45,397 nt of DNA from Pelotomaculum propionicicum (GCF_004369225.1 NZ_QFFZ01000029.1:1-45397), one strand, 5' to 3'. Shown: positions 1-9,113, counted from the first letter of the stretch. Numbers and translations: made by a program. Notes: generated by a model not told the origin, from the letters alone.

Positions 1-105
1 TATATAGGTATTATACTACAATACACAACAATATACAACACTAAAATCCAAAAATATTGACATTAAAATAGCCCGTAATATCGGGCTTAAAGAAATGTTT
101 TCTAG

Positions 106-195
106 TTATTTAGTTGCAAAACAACGGTCTTCATACGGAAGGTCCTCTTTACAATATTCACGTAACAAAACCTTATTTCCATAAATCCTCGGCAA
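106..195 (-). pseudogene. N-terminal remnant of a GNAT-type acetyltransferase
   Basis: This is a 29-codon reading frame beginning with TTG and preceded by a strong GGGGAGGAG ribosome site 5 bases upstream. The peptide contains KVLLREYCKEDLPY, which resembles the first strand and helix of GNAT N-acetyltransferases (typically VxLREYRxEDLP). The frame then runs into a stop, so only the beginning of such a protein survives. The resemblance is from memory of the family and no search was possible. It may be a decayed gene whose remainder lies outside the window or is lost. Confidence 0.4.
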
Positions 196-318
196 TTTAA
201 CTCCTCCCCACAGGATACGGCGGCCTATGCCCAGGAATATTCTTCTTTTATAACAATTTTCCTCCTATTAAGGGGAAGAAATCCTCCCGGAAGTCCAAAA
301 AGAAACCTGCTTAAAACC

Positions 319-356
319 AAAAAATGGGCGGAAAGCATATAGCACCACCCGGTTTT
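319..356 (-). terminator. Probable rho-independent terminator of dapF
   Basis: On the minus strand GGGTGG pairs with CCGCCC (one G-U pair) across a 13-base loop, and the A-rich 5' flank can pair with the following ATTTTTT. It lies about 45 bases after the dapF stop. The stem is short, so the call is moderate. Apart from this hairpin and the acetyltransferase remnant, I see only a weak 6-bp hairpin at 70-87 in the 1-398 stretch. Confidence 0.5.
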
Positions 357-398
357 TGTTTCTCCAATTTTTTTTAAACCATAAATAATAGCCTGGCT

Positions 399-1235
399 CT
401 AGACAGGATACTCCCCGGTGAATACTTCCTCGGCGGGGCCTGTCATGTAGACATGGTTATTTTCCGCCCACTCAATTAACAGGTCTCCACCCTTTAAATG
501 CACCGTTACCCGCCGGCCGGTGTGACCGTTCAAGGCACTGGCCACAGCGGAGGCGCAGGCTCCCGTGCCGCAGGCCATGGTCTCACCGGCGCCTCTTTCC
601 CAGACCTTCATGATCACTTCCTGCCTGCTTAAAACCTGAATGAATTCAACATTGGTCTTGTTGGGAAAGGCCCTGTGCTTTTCAATACAGGGGCCAACTT
701 CCCGCAGGGCAACCATTTCAGCATCTGGAACAAAAATTACACAGTGAGGGTTGCCCATGGAAACCGCGGTCACATGGTAAGTTTTGCCGTCTACCAGCAG
801 CGGCTCGTTGATTACCTTACCGGGCGGACCCTCCATAGGTATCTCAGGCCGCTCCAGGCGGGGCTCTCCCATGTCGACCCGCACCAACTTAACCTTACCG
901 CTTTCTATTGTCAGCTCGGGAATGATCATGCCGGCCAGGGTTTGCACCTGTATTTTATCTTTCTTTACCAGGCCCCGCTCGTAAAGGTATTTAGCCGCAC
1001 AGCGGATGCCGTTGCCGCACATCTCCGCCTCGCTGCCGTCAGAATTTATTATGCGCATGTTCACATCGCCGTTGTCCGCAGGCAACAGCAGGATCAGGCC
1101 GTCCGCCCCGACGCCGAGGTAACGGTCGCATACTCTCGCGGCAAGCGCTGGCGCCTGCTCCAGGTCCAGCTTCTCTTCAAAACAATTAACCAGGACAAAG
1201 TCATTGCCGAGGCCGTGCATTTTGGTAAAAAGCAA
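399..1235 (-). CDS. dapF: Diaminopimelate epimerase
   Basis: The 278-residue cytoplasmic enzyme interconverts LL- and meso-diaminopimelate for lysine and peptidoglycan synthesis. The two catalytic cysteines are visible: Cys73 in the EMCGNGIRC motif and Cys222 in the [11 protein letters not shown] motif, the proton-shuttling pair of the family. The length is normal. The start is a TTG with a near-perfect AAGGAGGT ribosome site 7 bases upstream; the first ATG lies 15 bases further in and would cut the conserved N-terminal strand ([12 protein letters not shown]). It is the last gene of its strand before the P-type ATPase and is followed by a probable terminator. The identification is secure. Confidence 0.97.
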   Translation of the reverse strand: MLFTKMHGLGNDFVLVNCFEEKLDLEQAPALAARVCDRYLGVGADGLILLLPADNGDVNMRIINSDGSEAEMCGNGIRCAAKYLYERGLVKKDKIQVQTLAGMIIPELTIESGKVKLVRVDMGEPRLERPEIPMEGPPGKVINEPLLVDGKTYHVTAVSMGNPHCVIFVPDAEMVALREVGPCIEKHRAFPNKTNVEFIQVLSRQEVIMKVWERGAGETMACGTGACASAVASALNGHTGRRVTVHLKGGDLLIEWAENNHVYMTGPAEEVFTGEYPV

Positions 1236-1283
1236 AGGGTCAACCTCCTTACCTGACTGGATATATTTATTATTCTATCCTAA

Positions 1284-4028
1284 TCACACTTTCAGGTACA
1301 TAACTTTTTTTCTGGCCTCTCCGGTTAAATGCTGAAATAATATACCTGAAACAGTGGGCGCCGCTGATAAGGCTAAAATCACAGCCCAGTGCAGCCCATG
1401 CAAGGGCACTACATGGAAAATTGACTGGAGAAAGGGCACATAGTCAACCGCTAGCTGCAGGGCAGTCGATATCAGCACGGCCCCGACCAGGTAAGGGTTA
1501 GTGAAGAAACCCAACTCGAGTATGGTATGAAATTCGGACCGGCAGGTAAACACATAAAACATCTGAAAGAAAACGATGGTATTAAAGGCCATGGTCCTGG
1601 CCAAGTCCGTGCCTCCCATCCTTGCTCCAATCCAGAACGCAACAAGAGTGCCCAGACCGATTACCGTACCGTTGGAGACAATTCTCCAGGCCATGCCGTG
1701 TGAAAACACACTCTCCCTTGGGTGACGCGGCGGCCGGCGCATAATATCATGGTCAATAGGGTCCACTCCCAGCGCCATAGCGGGAAGCCCGTCGGTAACC
1801 AGGTTCATCCACAGGATCTGTATCGGTACCAGCGGCAGCGGCAGCCCGGCCAGCATCGCAATCAGCATAGTCAACACTTCCCCGGTGTTACAGGAAAGCA
1901 GGTAGCGAATGAATTTCCGGATATTATCGTAAATCCCCCTGCCTTCCTCGATCGCAGCCACAATGCTGCTGAAGTTGTCGTCGGTGAGGACCATGGCCGA
2001 GGCTTCCTTGGTAACATCTGTCCCGGTGATGCCCATAGCGACGCCGATATCAGCTTCGTTGACAGCCGGGGCGTCGTTCACTCCGTCACCGGTCATGGCT
2101 ACCACGTGCCCGGATTGCTTTAAGGCTCTGACAATTTTAAGCTTATGCCTCGGTGAAACTCTGGCAAAAACCGAAGCCCTGCCGACTTGTTCTATAAAAG
2201 CCTGATCCGGCATGGCATCCAGGTCGCGGCCGGTTAAAACCAGGTCCTTTTTAGCAAGGATCCCCATTTCCCCGGCAATAGCCCGCGCCGTAAGCTGGTG
2301 GTCGCCGGTAATCATAACCACCTTTATCCCGGCCCTGCGGCAGGTTTGCACAGCTTTCACAGCCGCCGGGCGGGGCGGGTCAATCATCCCTGCCATACCC
2401 AGGTAAATCAGGCGATTTTCAACCAGCTCTTCTGTAAACTTCCCGGTTTCAGCCGGCAGTTCCCGGTAGGCAAACGCCAGCACCCGCAGCGCCTTCTCAG
2501 CCAGACCGGCGTTAGCAGTCAGGATCTCTTCCTTCTCCCGGCTGGAAAGGGGCACAGCCAACCCGTTTTTATAGACATGGGTGCAAAGGTCCAGGATTAC
2601 ATCAGGCGCCCCTTTAACATAAGCCCGCAAAGAGCCGCCCGGCTGACGGCAGACCACGGTCATGCGTTTCCGCTCTGAGTCAAAAGGAAGTTCACTCTCC
2701 CTGGGCTCCTTCAACTCAATCTTTTCCCGCCAGAAGCCGGCTTTTGAGGCCATAACCAGAAGCGCTCCCTCGGTAGGGTCACCCAGCACTGTCCACTCTC
2801 TGGCCGGGCGCCCCTTGATTAGCCCCCGGAAAAGCCCCCCTATGCTGATCCCGCCGCGTTCGATAATTGAATTATTGCAAAGCGCGGCCGCCTTCATTAA
2901 CAAGTTAAAGTGCTCCCTGTGCCTGTCCACCGTGCCGGTAAACTCTCCCTTGGGATCATAACCTTCCCCGCTTACTTCGACAGTATCACCTCGAATTACC
3001 ACCTCGCGCACAGTCATTTCATTCTGGGTAAGGGTGCCGGTCTTATCTGAACAAATTACTGTGGCGCAGCCAAGCGTTTCCACAGCGGGCAGCTTGCGGA
3101 TAATAGCGTTGCGCTTAATCATCCGCTGCACGCCTATGGCCAAAGCCACCGTGACAATAGCAGGCAGGCCCTCCGGTATAGCGGCAACCGCCAGGCTCAC
3201 TCCGGCCAGGAACATTTGATAGGCCTCTTCCCCGCGCAGTATTCCCACTACAACTACAACGGCGCAGATTAAAAGGCAGAAGGACACCAGCCACCTGCCT
3301 AACTGGGACAAACGGCGCTGCAGCGGTGTTGTTTCCTGGCCGACTTCCTGGATCATCCCCGCAATTTGCCCCATTTCCGTGGCCATGCCTGTGTGCACAA
3401 CAATACCGCTGCCCCGGCCTCTGGTAACCACTGTGCCGAGGTAGGCCATATTGAAAGTATCGCCAAGGGCCAGGTCTTGTCCGCTCAGTGTTGTTTCCAC
3501 CTTCGGCACCGGCAGTGACTCCCCGGTCAGCGCGGACTCTTCTATCTCCAGGCTGGATGTCTTAAGCAGGCGCAGGTCAGCCGGGACTCTGTCTCCCTCC
3601 TCCAGGACAACAATATCCCCGGGAACCAGTTCCACAGTCCTTACCCTGCGCTCCTGCCCGTCCCTAAACACTCTGGCTTCGGGCGAGGTCAATTTTTTCA
3701 GGGCTTCCAGAGAACGCTCCGCCCTGTATTCCTGGACAAAACCCAATACAGCGTTTACAGCCACAATGATCATGATCGTAACCGCGTCGGCATATTCCCC
3801 CAAAAAGCCTGAGACAGCCGTCGCCGCCAGGAGCACCAGCACCATAAAATCCTTAAACTGGTTCAGGAAGAGTACCCACGGAGGAGTTTTGGGCGCCTTG
3901 AGCAGCTCGTTGGGGCCGAACCTGGCTGCCCTTTCCTTAACCTCCCTGTCGGTCAGCCCTTTTTTAAGATCTGTTTTTAACCTTTCTACAACCTCCTGCT
4001 CGGTTAGGGAGTACCAGCGAGCGGGCAT
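1284..4028 (-). CDS. Calcium-transporting P-type ATPase (type IIA, YloB/SERCA-like)
   Basis: This 914-residue integral membrane pump exports divalent cations using ATP. In order it has an N-terminal cation-ATPase domain, the actuator motif TGES (168-171), the M4 motif IPEGLPA (Glu286), the phosphorylation site DKTGT (Asp328), a nucleotide-binding domain with KGAPD, the hinge TGDGVNDAP, and a C-terminal membrane bundle. M4 Glu, M5 Asn/Glu (SCNTGEV) and M6 Asn/Thr/Asp (MNLVTDGLP) match the calcium-coordinating residues of SERCA-type pumps, so calcium is the best guess for the substrate. In B. subtilis the orthologue yloB lies beside yloA (rqcH); here the two genes are also adjacent but divergent. 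A GAGGTGA ribosome site precedes the ATG. Confidence 0.93.
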   Translation of the reverse strand: MPARWYSLTEQEVVERLKTDLKKGLTDREVKERAARFGPNELLKAPKTPPWVLFLNQFKDFMVLVLLAATAVSGFLGEYADAVTIMIIVAVNAVLGFVQEYRAERSLEALKKLTSPEARVFRDGQERRVRTVELVPGDIVVLEEGDRVPADLRLLKTSSLEIEESALTGESLPVPKVETTLSGQDLALGDTFNMAYLGTVVTRGRGSGIVVHTGMATEMGQIAGMIQEVGQETTPLQRRLSQLGRWLVSFCLLICAVVVVVGILRGEEAYQMFLAGVSLAVAAIPEGLPAIVTVALAIGVQRMIKRNAIIRKLPAVETLGCATVICSDKTGTLTQNEMTVREVVIRGDTVEVSGEGYDPKGEFTGTVDRHREHFNLLMKAAALCNNSIIERGGISIGGLFRGLIKGRPAREWTVLGDPTEGALLVMASKAGFWREKIELKEPRESELPFDSERKRMTVVCRQPGGSLRAYVKGAPDVILDLCTHVYKNGLAVPLSSREKEEILTANAGLAEKALRVLAFAYRELPAETGKFTEELVENRLIYLGMAGMIDPPRPAAVKAVQTCRRAGIKVVMITGDHQLTARAIAGEMGILAKKDLVLTGRDLDAMPDQAFIEQVGRASVFARVSPRHKLKIVRALKQSGHVVAMTGDGVNDAPAVNEADIGVAMGITGTDVTKEASAMVLTDDNFSSIVAAIEEGRGIYDNIRKFIRYLLSCNTGEVLTMLIAMLAGLPLPLVPIQILWMNLVTDGLPAMALGVDPIDHDIMRRPPRHPRESVFSHGMAWRIVSNGTVIGLGTLVAFWIGARMGGTDLARTMAFNTIVFFQMFYVFTCRSEFHTILELGFFTNPYLVGAVLISTALQLAVDYVPFLQSIFHVVPLHGLHWAVILALSAAPTVSGILFQHLTGEARKKVMYLKV

Positions 4029-4133
4029 AACAGGTCACCTCTTGTTCAAGTTTTCCTAATTATTCCATTCATATGCCCGGCCGGCAAAAAAAATTACCCC
4101 CAGTGGAGGACATGCTGTGTTTCTTTTCTCTAT

Positions 4134-4161
4134 TTGATAGAATCATGATTTATTATATAAT
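4134..4161 (+). promoter_or_regulatory. Predicted sigma-A promoter of rqcH
   Basis: TTGATA (4134-4139) and TATAAT (4156-4161) are separated by 16 bases, close to the sigma-A consensus. The expected transcription start falls near 4168, inside the palindrome at 4163-4176. Confidence 0.65.
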
Positions 4162-4162
4162 G

Positions 4163-4176
4163 TGAACAGCTGTTCA
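4163..4176. promoter_or_regulatory. Perfect 14-bp palindrome, LexA/SOS-box-like operator
   Basis: TGAACAGCTGTTCA is perfectly self-complementary and begins 2 bases after the -10 box of the predicted rqcH promoter. Its GAAC-N4-GTTC core is the core of the Gram-positive LexA (DinR) box. The outer bases are T and A rather than the consensus C and G, and one inner position departs from the consensus. An ArsR/SmtB-type operator, which also uses TGAACA half sites, is the main alternative. Its position over the transcription start would suit a repressor. Confidence 0.45.
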
Positions 4177-4181
4177 AGGAA

Positions 4182-4234
4182 TGGGGACACATCTCTATTT
4201 GGAGCCTATTCTCTAAGGACGAGCTATGTCCCCA
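4182..4234. repeat. REP-like inverted-repeat element
   Basis: TGGGGACA (4182-4189) and its exact complement TGTCCCCA (4227-4234) bound a 53-bp segment in the untranslated leader of rqcH. GGGGAC-type termini are common in REP sequences linked to Y1 (RAYT) transposases. No transposase lies nearby. In RNA it would form a hairpin about 48 bases before the start codon. Confidence 0.45.
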
Positions 4235-4281
4235 AATTATTTGAGGAGCAGCTAATTCTCTTTTATCTGCGGAGGGAAACC

Positions 4282-6066
4282 ATGCCTTTTGACGGCCTAG
4301 TGCTTAAAGCGGTTTGCGGGGAACTGGAAGAAAAACTTTTGGGAGGGCGGATTGAAAGGATCTACCAGCCCGGCAAGATGGAACTGTTGATACTGGTCCA
4401 TAAGCCCGGCGCCCGGCAAAAACTATTCCTGTCGGCAGACGCCCGCAACGCCCGGGCCCACCTTACCGCCACCTCCAGGGAAAATCCAGCCGCGCCGCCT
4501 CTTTTCTGCATGGTCCTGCGCAAACACCTTGAAGGTGGGCGCCTTACCGGTTTTAGCCAGCCAGGACTGGAAAGAGTACTGGTGATAAAAATAGACGCGC
4601 GCGACGAATTTGGGCGCCCGGCCGAGAAACACCTGGTTTGCGAGATCATGGGCAAACATAGCAATATCATCCTCTTAGACCCTTCAACAAACATAATCAT
4701 TGACGGAATCAAAAGGTATTCTCACGCTGTAAGCAGGTTCCGGGAGGTATTGCCGGGCCGGTCGTACCTGTTCCCGCCGTCCCAAGAAAAACTGGACCCA
4801 CTCACGCTCAATGAAGAGGGTTTTCGCCAGGCCTGCCTGGACTCACCACTGGACACACCGCTGCCAAACCTGCTGCAAAAGCGTTTTGAAGGTTTAAGTA
4901 CAGTTACCTGCAGGGAAATCGTATATAGAACCGGCCTCCCGCTGGAGACCCTGCTGGACCACTGCGGCGATTACGAGCTCCGCTTAATTTGGCAGGAGTT
5001 CACCAAAATAATAGACCAGGCGGGCACGGGCCACTTTGAACCCTGCCTGACAGCGGGCAGAAAGGGGGAACCTCTGGATTTCGCCGCCCTTGACCTAAGC
5101 CACACAGGTCAAAAAAGGAAGCACGGGGAGATGAATTTCCTGCTGGATTTATACTTTGCCGCCCTGGAAAGCAAGGAGCGGTTAGAACGCCAGAGGAGTT
5201 CGCTGGCGGCCCTGATCAATAAAGAGACAGCCAGGGTTGAGAAAAAGCTCGATCTGTACGCTGCCGGCATCGATGAGACTGCCGGTCTGGAAAGACTGGG
5301 GCTTTACGGTGAGCTGCTGACAGCCAATCTCTATCGTCTGAAGCAGGGGCTTACAGAGGTTACCCTGGAAAATTACCACGAAGAAGAAAGCCCTCCCGTC
5401 ACTATTCCTCTCGACCCGCTGCGCACGCCGGTAGAGAATGCGCAGTCATTTTTTAAAAAATACCAAAAAGCCAAAAACACCAGAACGGCCTTAAGCTCCC
5501 TGCACGCACAGGCTCTGGACGAACTGGCCTATCTTGACAGCATCAGGACCTCTTTGGATCAGGCCGCCGGCCTGTCTGAGCTGGCAGAAATAAAACAGGA
5601 GCTCTTGGATCAGAAATATCTAAAACCACAGTCGCCGGGACCGGTAACCCATAAATCAAAAAAGGAAAAACATGTGCCAAAACCTTTCTCCTTCCAGTCT
5701 TCCGACGGTTTTGTGCTGCTGGTGGGCAAGAACAACAAGCAGAATGACTATCTTACCATGAAAATAGCACGGGATGATGATATCTGGCTGCACGCCAAAG
5801 ACATCCCCGGCGCCCACGTGATTATCCGGGCGGAAGGGAAAGAGCCGCCTCCGTCCACCCTGGCTGAAGCAGCCGGGCTGGCGGCATTTTTCAGCAAGGC
5901 CAGAAAGTCCAGGAACGTCCCGGTGGACTACACCATGAAAAAACATGTCCACAAACCAAACGGGTCGAGGCCGGGCATGGTTATCTACGTCCGGCAGAAA
6001 ACAATTATGGCGGCGCCTAATGAAGAATTGGTTGAAAGGCTCAGCAGCCCCCAAGCTGATCAATAA
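4282..6066 (+). CDS. rqcH: RqcH / NFACT-family ribosome quality control protein
   Basis: The protein (594 residues) binds obstructed 50S subunits carrying peptidyl-tRNA and directs C-terminal alanine tailing; older names are FbpA/YloA. The N-terminal NFACT-N domain (about 1-430) opens with MPFDGLVLKAVCGEL. A coiled-coil region follows, then an NFACT-R domain (about 480-580) with the conserved DIWLHAKDIPGAHVII. The ATG at 4282 was chosen because it is preceded by GGAGGGAAACC and matches the family N-terminus; the longer open frame upstream runs through the promoter and palindromes and is not coding. Residues 97-98 are Glu-Arg, apparently where B. subtilis RqcH has Asp97-Arg98, a conservative change. 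A predicted promoter and operator-like palindrome lie just upstream. Confidence 0.93.
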   Translation: MPFDGLVLKAVCGELEEKLLGGRIERIYQPGKMELLILVHKPGARQKLFLSADARNARAHLTATSRENPAAPPLFCMVLRKHLEGGRLTGFSQPGLERVLVIKIDARDEFGRPAEKHLVCEIMGKHSNIILLDPSTNIIIDGIKRYSHAVSRFREVLPGRSYLFPPSQEKLDPLTLNEEGFRQACLDSPLDTPLPNLLQKRFEGLSTVTCREIVYRTGLPLETLLDHCGDYELRLIWQEFTKIIDQAGTGHFEPCLTAGRKGEPLDFAALDLSHTGQKRKHGEMNFLLDLYFAALESKERLERQRSSLAALINKETARVEKKLDLYAAGIDETAGLERLGLYGELLTANLYRLKQGLTEVTLENYHEEESPPVTIPLDPLRTPVENAQSFFKKYQKAKNTRTALSSLHAQALDELAYLDSIRTSLDQAAGLSELAEIKQELLDQKYLKPQSPGPVTHKSKKEKHVPKPFSFQSSDGFVLLVGKNNKQNDYLTMKIARDDDIWLHAKDIPGAHVIIRAEGKEPPPSTLAEAAGLAAFFSKARKSRNVPVDYTMKKHVHKPNGSRPGMVIYVRQKTIMAAPNEELVERLSSPQADQ

Positions 6067-6107
6067 AACAACTTTTACCACCATGTGCAGAATTTCACAA
6101 AAAAATG

Positions 6108-6136
6108 TTGAAAGCGGCACAAAATAAAGTTAGAAT
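6108..6136 (+). promoter_or_regulatory. Predicted sigma-A promoter of the CBS-domain gene
   Basis: TTGAAA (6108-6113) and TAGAAT (6131-6136) have a 17-base spacer. They lie in the gap between rqcH and the CBS-domain gene, about 75 bases before its GTG start. I see no clear terminator between rqcH and this promoter. Confidence 0.6.
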
Positions 6137-6211
6137 AAAAACAAAATCAACCAATCAGGCAGTAAATCTTAAATTCCGGTGGAATATACCCCAAGTTAGG
6201 AGTGGTAACCG

Positions 6212-6991
6212 GTGAAAGAATACTCCAAACAAGCGATTTACGCCTTCTTCATTCTTTTATTAGCTTATTTTTTATTAGTAGGGTGTTTGTGGCTGCTGCA
6301 GGTGAACCAGTTAATCAACTTCCAGACGGAGGTTAATGGTGATATCCTCCCTCTGATGGCCAGTGTGCCGTTTGTGGCGCTCTACCTTCTGGTACTAATC
6401 GCGGCAACAGCGGGATATGCCCGCGGGGCGATTATGGCCAAGGAATTGCCCTTTAAAACAGTATTAAAACAGGAATTAAAGGACAAAAAAATGAGCAGCG
6501 CCACTATCAAGACCAAAACCCGCAGCACTGCCATGGTTTACGACGATACTCCCTTTATGTGGGCGCTGAACGACATCATTTCGGCCAGGATCTCGATCCT
6601 GCCCGTTATTGACAAGGAAAAGAATGAAGTGAAGGGAGTTATAACCAGCACTGATTTCTTAAAAAAACTGCAGGAAGAACTGAAATTCCTGCAGGAGAAA
6701 AACACCGCTTCCAGAGACGGAACGCCTGACTCCACAGCCATGGCAGACAACCAATACCGTCAAATAGTAAAAAACCTGCAAAAGCGTTTGGAAGAATGCA
6801 AGGTAAAGGACCTCAATCCACAAAACCCGGTAGTGGTGAACTCAAACGAGAATTTGCATACGGTAATGCATAAAATGATTGAAAAACAGTTCACCAAACT
6901 TATTGTAGTCGGGAATGACAACTCTTTTTCAGGCACTGTGGACGCTCTGGATTTAATTGGTGAAATTTATGAAAACGACAACGGGAATTGA
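6212..6991 (+). CDS. Membrane-anchored CBS-domain protein
   Basis: This 259-residue protein has two hydrophobic segments at about 9-30 and 48-70, then a cytoplasmic part resembling a CBS pair. The first unit is ISARISILPVID...VKGVITSTDFLKKL and the second is LHTVMHKMIEKQFTKLIVVG...GTVDALDLIGEI. A charged, probably coiled linker of about 45 residues separates the two units. CBS pairs usually bind adenosine nucleotides and act as sensors; the target here is unknown. The start is GTG with AGGAG 9 bases upstream. It ends 1 base from the pyrE stop, in convergent orientation. The function beyond CBS-based sensing is not recognised. Confidence 0.8.
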   Translation: MKEYSKQAIYAFFILLLAYFLLVGCLWLLQVNQLINFQTEVNGDILPLMASVPFVALYLLVLIAATAGYARGAIMAKELPFKTVLKQELKDKKMSSATIKTKTRSTAMVYDDTPFMWALNDIISARISILPVIDKEKNEVKGVITSTDFLKKLQEELKFLQEKNTASRDGTPDSTAMADNQYRQIVKNLQKRLEECKVKDLNPQNPVVVNSNENLHTVMHKMIEKQFTKLIVVGNDNSFSGTVDALDLIGEIYENDNGN

Positions 6992-6992
6992 T

Positions 6993-7568
6993 TCATATGT
7001 TCCTGCTGCCCGGCTTAACCGCCGGAAGGCCCTTCCTGCATAGCGGGCAGTCCCCGGGGTCATAGGAAACTGCTTTAACTGTCAACAGCGCTTCCTTGTT
7101 CACTCCCAGATCGACGATCCCGCCGCTTCTGTCCACAAGCACCCCCGCGCCTACCACTTCACCGCCCAGGCTGCGGACTAAATCGATAACCTCACTGACC
7201 GAACCGCCGGTGGTGATAACATCCTCCACCACCAGAACTCTTTCACCGGGATTAATTCTAAAGCCTCTCCTCAGCGACATAACGCCGTTTTCCCGCTCGG
7301 TGAAGATGCCGCGCACTCCCAACGCCCTGGCGGTCTCATAAGCGACAATGATCCCCCCGGTAGCCGGACCCGCAACAGCGGTAATATTTTCACCGGCAAA
7401 CCTGGCGGCCAGTTCCCGGCAGAGTTTTTCCGTGTGGACAGGGTGCTGTAAAACCAGGGCGCACTGGAAATACCGGTCGCTATGCCTGCCTGAAGTCAGC
7501 TTAAAATGTCCGGTGAGCATAGCCCCGGTTTCCAGGAAGATAGATGTGATTTCTTCTTTACTCAGCAT
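6993..7568 (-). CDS. pyrE: Orotate phosphoribosyltransferase
   Basis: PyrE joins orotate to PRPP to give orotidine 5'-monophosphate, the fifth step of pyrimidine synthesis. The 191-residue protein carries the PRPP-binding loop VLVVEDVITTGGS (111-123). A C-terminal CPLCRKGLP tail (Cys174, Cys177) is, to my knowledge, a feature of the PyrE subgroup found in Thermus-like and clostridial species. It is the last gene of the minus-strand pyr cluster, 31 bases after the metallophosphoesterase gene, with an ATG start and an AAGGAG-type ribosome site. It converges with the CBS gene and leaves no room for a separate terminator. Confidence 0.95.
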   Translation of the reverse strand: MLSKEEITSIFLETGAMLTGHFKLTSGRHSDRYFQCALVLQHPVHTEKLCRELAARFAGENITAVAGPATGGIIVAYETARALGVRGIFTERENGVMSLRRGFRINPGERVLVVEDVITTGGSVSEVIDLVRSLGGEVVGAGVLVDRSGGIVDLGVNKEALLTVKAVSYDPGDCPLCRKGLPAVKPGSRNI

Positions 7569-7599
7569 AAGGGTTCTCCTTTTCTATCTATTTCTAATG

Positions 7600-8802
7600 T
7601 TATAACCTTCCCATTATTTTCATACCGGAAGCTGGAATAATATCTTCCTGCGCCAGCGGCTGGTTAAAGTGAATAACAATCTCCACTATTTCCGGCACAT
7701 TGCAGACTCTGATGGGCGGTCCCCAGGTGCCGAAACCACTGGATACAATGAGCTGGAAATTCTCCTTGCGCAAGTACCCCCAGTCAGTCTCAAAGATTCT
7801 TTTGGTTAATAAGTTAAAGGGGAATAATTGCCCTTTATGGGTATGACCCGAAAGCTGCAGGTCGACGCCCTGCTCCTGTGCCCCTACAGGCTGGTGGTTC
7901 AGCAGCAAAACCGGCAGTGAACGGTCTACTCCTTCCATAACGTCCGATAGCTGCCGCCTGGCAGTCCCTGTGAAACGGTCGTGCGACCGCTCGTCCCGGC
8001 CGACCAGGTAAAAACTGTCCTCAATTTTTTGATAACTGTCGCGCAGCACCGTGATGCCGGCTTCCTGCAGACAGCGGAAAGCTTCTTCCTGGTGACCGCC
8101 GATATATTCATGGTTGCCGAAAACCGCGAAGGCGCCGTGCTTCGATTTTAAGCCAAGCAGGCTGTCCGACATTTTTTGTTCTATAAAAGGCCCGATATTT
8201 TCGTCGATAATGTCGCCCGGCAGCAGGATCAGGTCGGGGTTAAGGCTGTTGACGTTCTGCACCAGTCTGAGCAGTCTGCCGTTATGGACAATCCTGCCCA
8301 GGTGAATATCAGACACCATCACAACTCGCAGTTCACTTGTATCGCCCGCGGCCTTGGGGATATTCAGGTCATAATGGACAAGCCGCGGGTTTCTTGAGTT
8401 CCATGCCCCGTAAATAACCAGCGCGGCTACAGATATAACTACAAACAGGCCTGTCCAGGCAGGCAGGCTTTTAACAGCAGGCAGGGCAAAGCCTGACCAG
8501 CGGGCCAACAGCCTTATTATATCGACAGCCAAAATAAACAGAAAGAAAAAGTCCATCGCCGCCAGCCAGTATGAGCCAACGACTGTCAAAAAATCACCGG
8601 CTGCGGCCGGCAGGTATTTCTCCCCAAACCTGCCGGCAATGAAGGACAAAGCCAGCAGGCTGAAAAGCAGCCAGTAAATCACGCCGAAACCGGGCGCCGG
8701 CAGCCTGCCGAAAGCCTGCCAACCCCGCCAGCCTATATAAAGATTTATCAGTCCGTAAATTAAAAAAAATACGCCGAAAAAAGCAAAGAACTGTATTTTC
8801 AC
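7600..8802 (-). CDS. Membrane metallophosphoesterase (YkuE/YaeI-like)
   Basis: Residues 1-135 hold four or five membrane segments (about 5-25, 40-58, 75-100, 113-133). A calcineurin-like phosphoesterase domain follows. All family metal motifs are present: SDIHLG (Asp165, His167), GDIID (Asp197), GNHE (229-232), NHQP, and GHTHKGQ near residue 318. Related proteins hydrolyse phosphodiester or pyrophosphate bonds of lipids or nucleotides; the substrate here is unknown. The start is GTG, with GAGGT 8 bases upstream. It sits between DUF2164 and pyrE within the pyr cluster and is probably co-transcribed, though it is not a known pyrimidine enzyme. Confidence 0.88.
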   Translation of the reverse strand: MKIQFFAFFGVFFLIYGLINLYIGWRGWQAFGRLPAPGFGVIYWLLFSLLALSFIAGRFGEKYLPAAAGDFLTVVGSYWLAAMDFFFLFILAVDIIRLLARWSGFALPAVKSLPAWTGLFVVISVAALVIYGAWNSRNPRLVHYDLNIPKAAGDTSELRVVMVSDIHLGRIVHNGRLLRLVQNVNSLNPDLILLPGDIIDENIGPFIEQKMSDSLLGLKSKHGAFAVFGNHEYIGGHQEEAFRCLQEAGITVLRDSYQKIEDSFYLVGRDERSHDRFTGTARRQLSDVMEGVDRSLPVLLLNHQPVGAQEQGVDLQLSGHTHKGQLFPFNLLTKRIFETDWGYLRKENFQLIVSSGFGTWGPPIRVCNVPEIVEIVIHFNQPLAQEDIIPASGMKIMGRL

Positions 8803-8827
8803 CTGTCGTTACCTCAATACCGCCAGT

Positions 8828-9085
8828 TTATTTTCTTTTTGCCGGGTGCAGGGGTATCTCAAGCGCGTCCAGATCTTCTTCGAGCAAAGCCAGCCTCTGC
8901 TCTACAAAATGACGGGCATCTTTAACGGCCTGGTTATAAATATAAGGAGATATTTCTTTAAGCAGATAATCCAGGAAGATTTCGGAGGCTAAATGACCTG
9001 CCTCCACGGAAAACTCCTCAGTAAGATAATTTTTTATCCTGCCGGCAATTTCAAGCTTTTGTTCTTTTGGTAATTTGATAAACAA
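8828..9085 (-). CDS. DUF2164 family protein
   Basis: This 85-residue, mostly helical and charged cytoplasmic protein matches the DUF2164 pattern as I remember it (IKLPKEQKxEIxxxIxxYLxEEF at the start, then DYLLKEISPYIYNQAVKDA). The start is TTG with AAGGGG 8 bases upstream, and the N-terminus fits the family. The function of the family is unknown. It lies 25 bases before the metallophosphoesterase gene and 28 bases after pyrF, so it is probably part of the same transcript. Confidence 0.85.
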   Translation of the reverse strand: MFIKLPKEQKLEIAGRIKNYLTEEFSVEAGHLASEIFLDYLLKEISPYIYNQAVKDARHFVEQRLALLEEDLDALEIPLHPAKRK

Positions 9086-9113
9086 GGTTTAATCCCCTTC
9101 AAGGTTTTTCAAT

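Noticed and set aside
70-87. Hairpin AGCCCG/CGGGCT as a terminator
   Set aside because: The stem is only 6 bp and the following T-rich stretch is broken. It may end the remnant gene but cannot be supported firmly.
675-1256. Long open frame on the plus strand opposite dapF
   Set aside because: It is antisense to a gene with intact catalytic motifs, has no ribosome site, and its peptide looks like shadow coding of the GC-rich third positions.
4162-4281. In-frame extension of rqcH to an earlier ATG
   Set aside because: It would run through the predicted promoter region, the palindrome and the REP-like repeat, and the family N-terminus starts at 4282, next to a good ribosome site.
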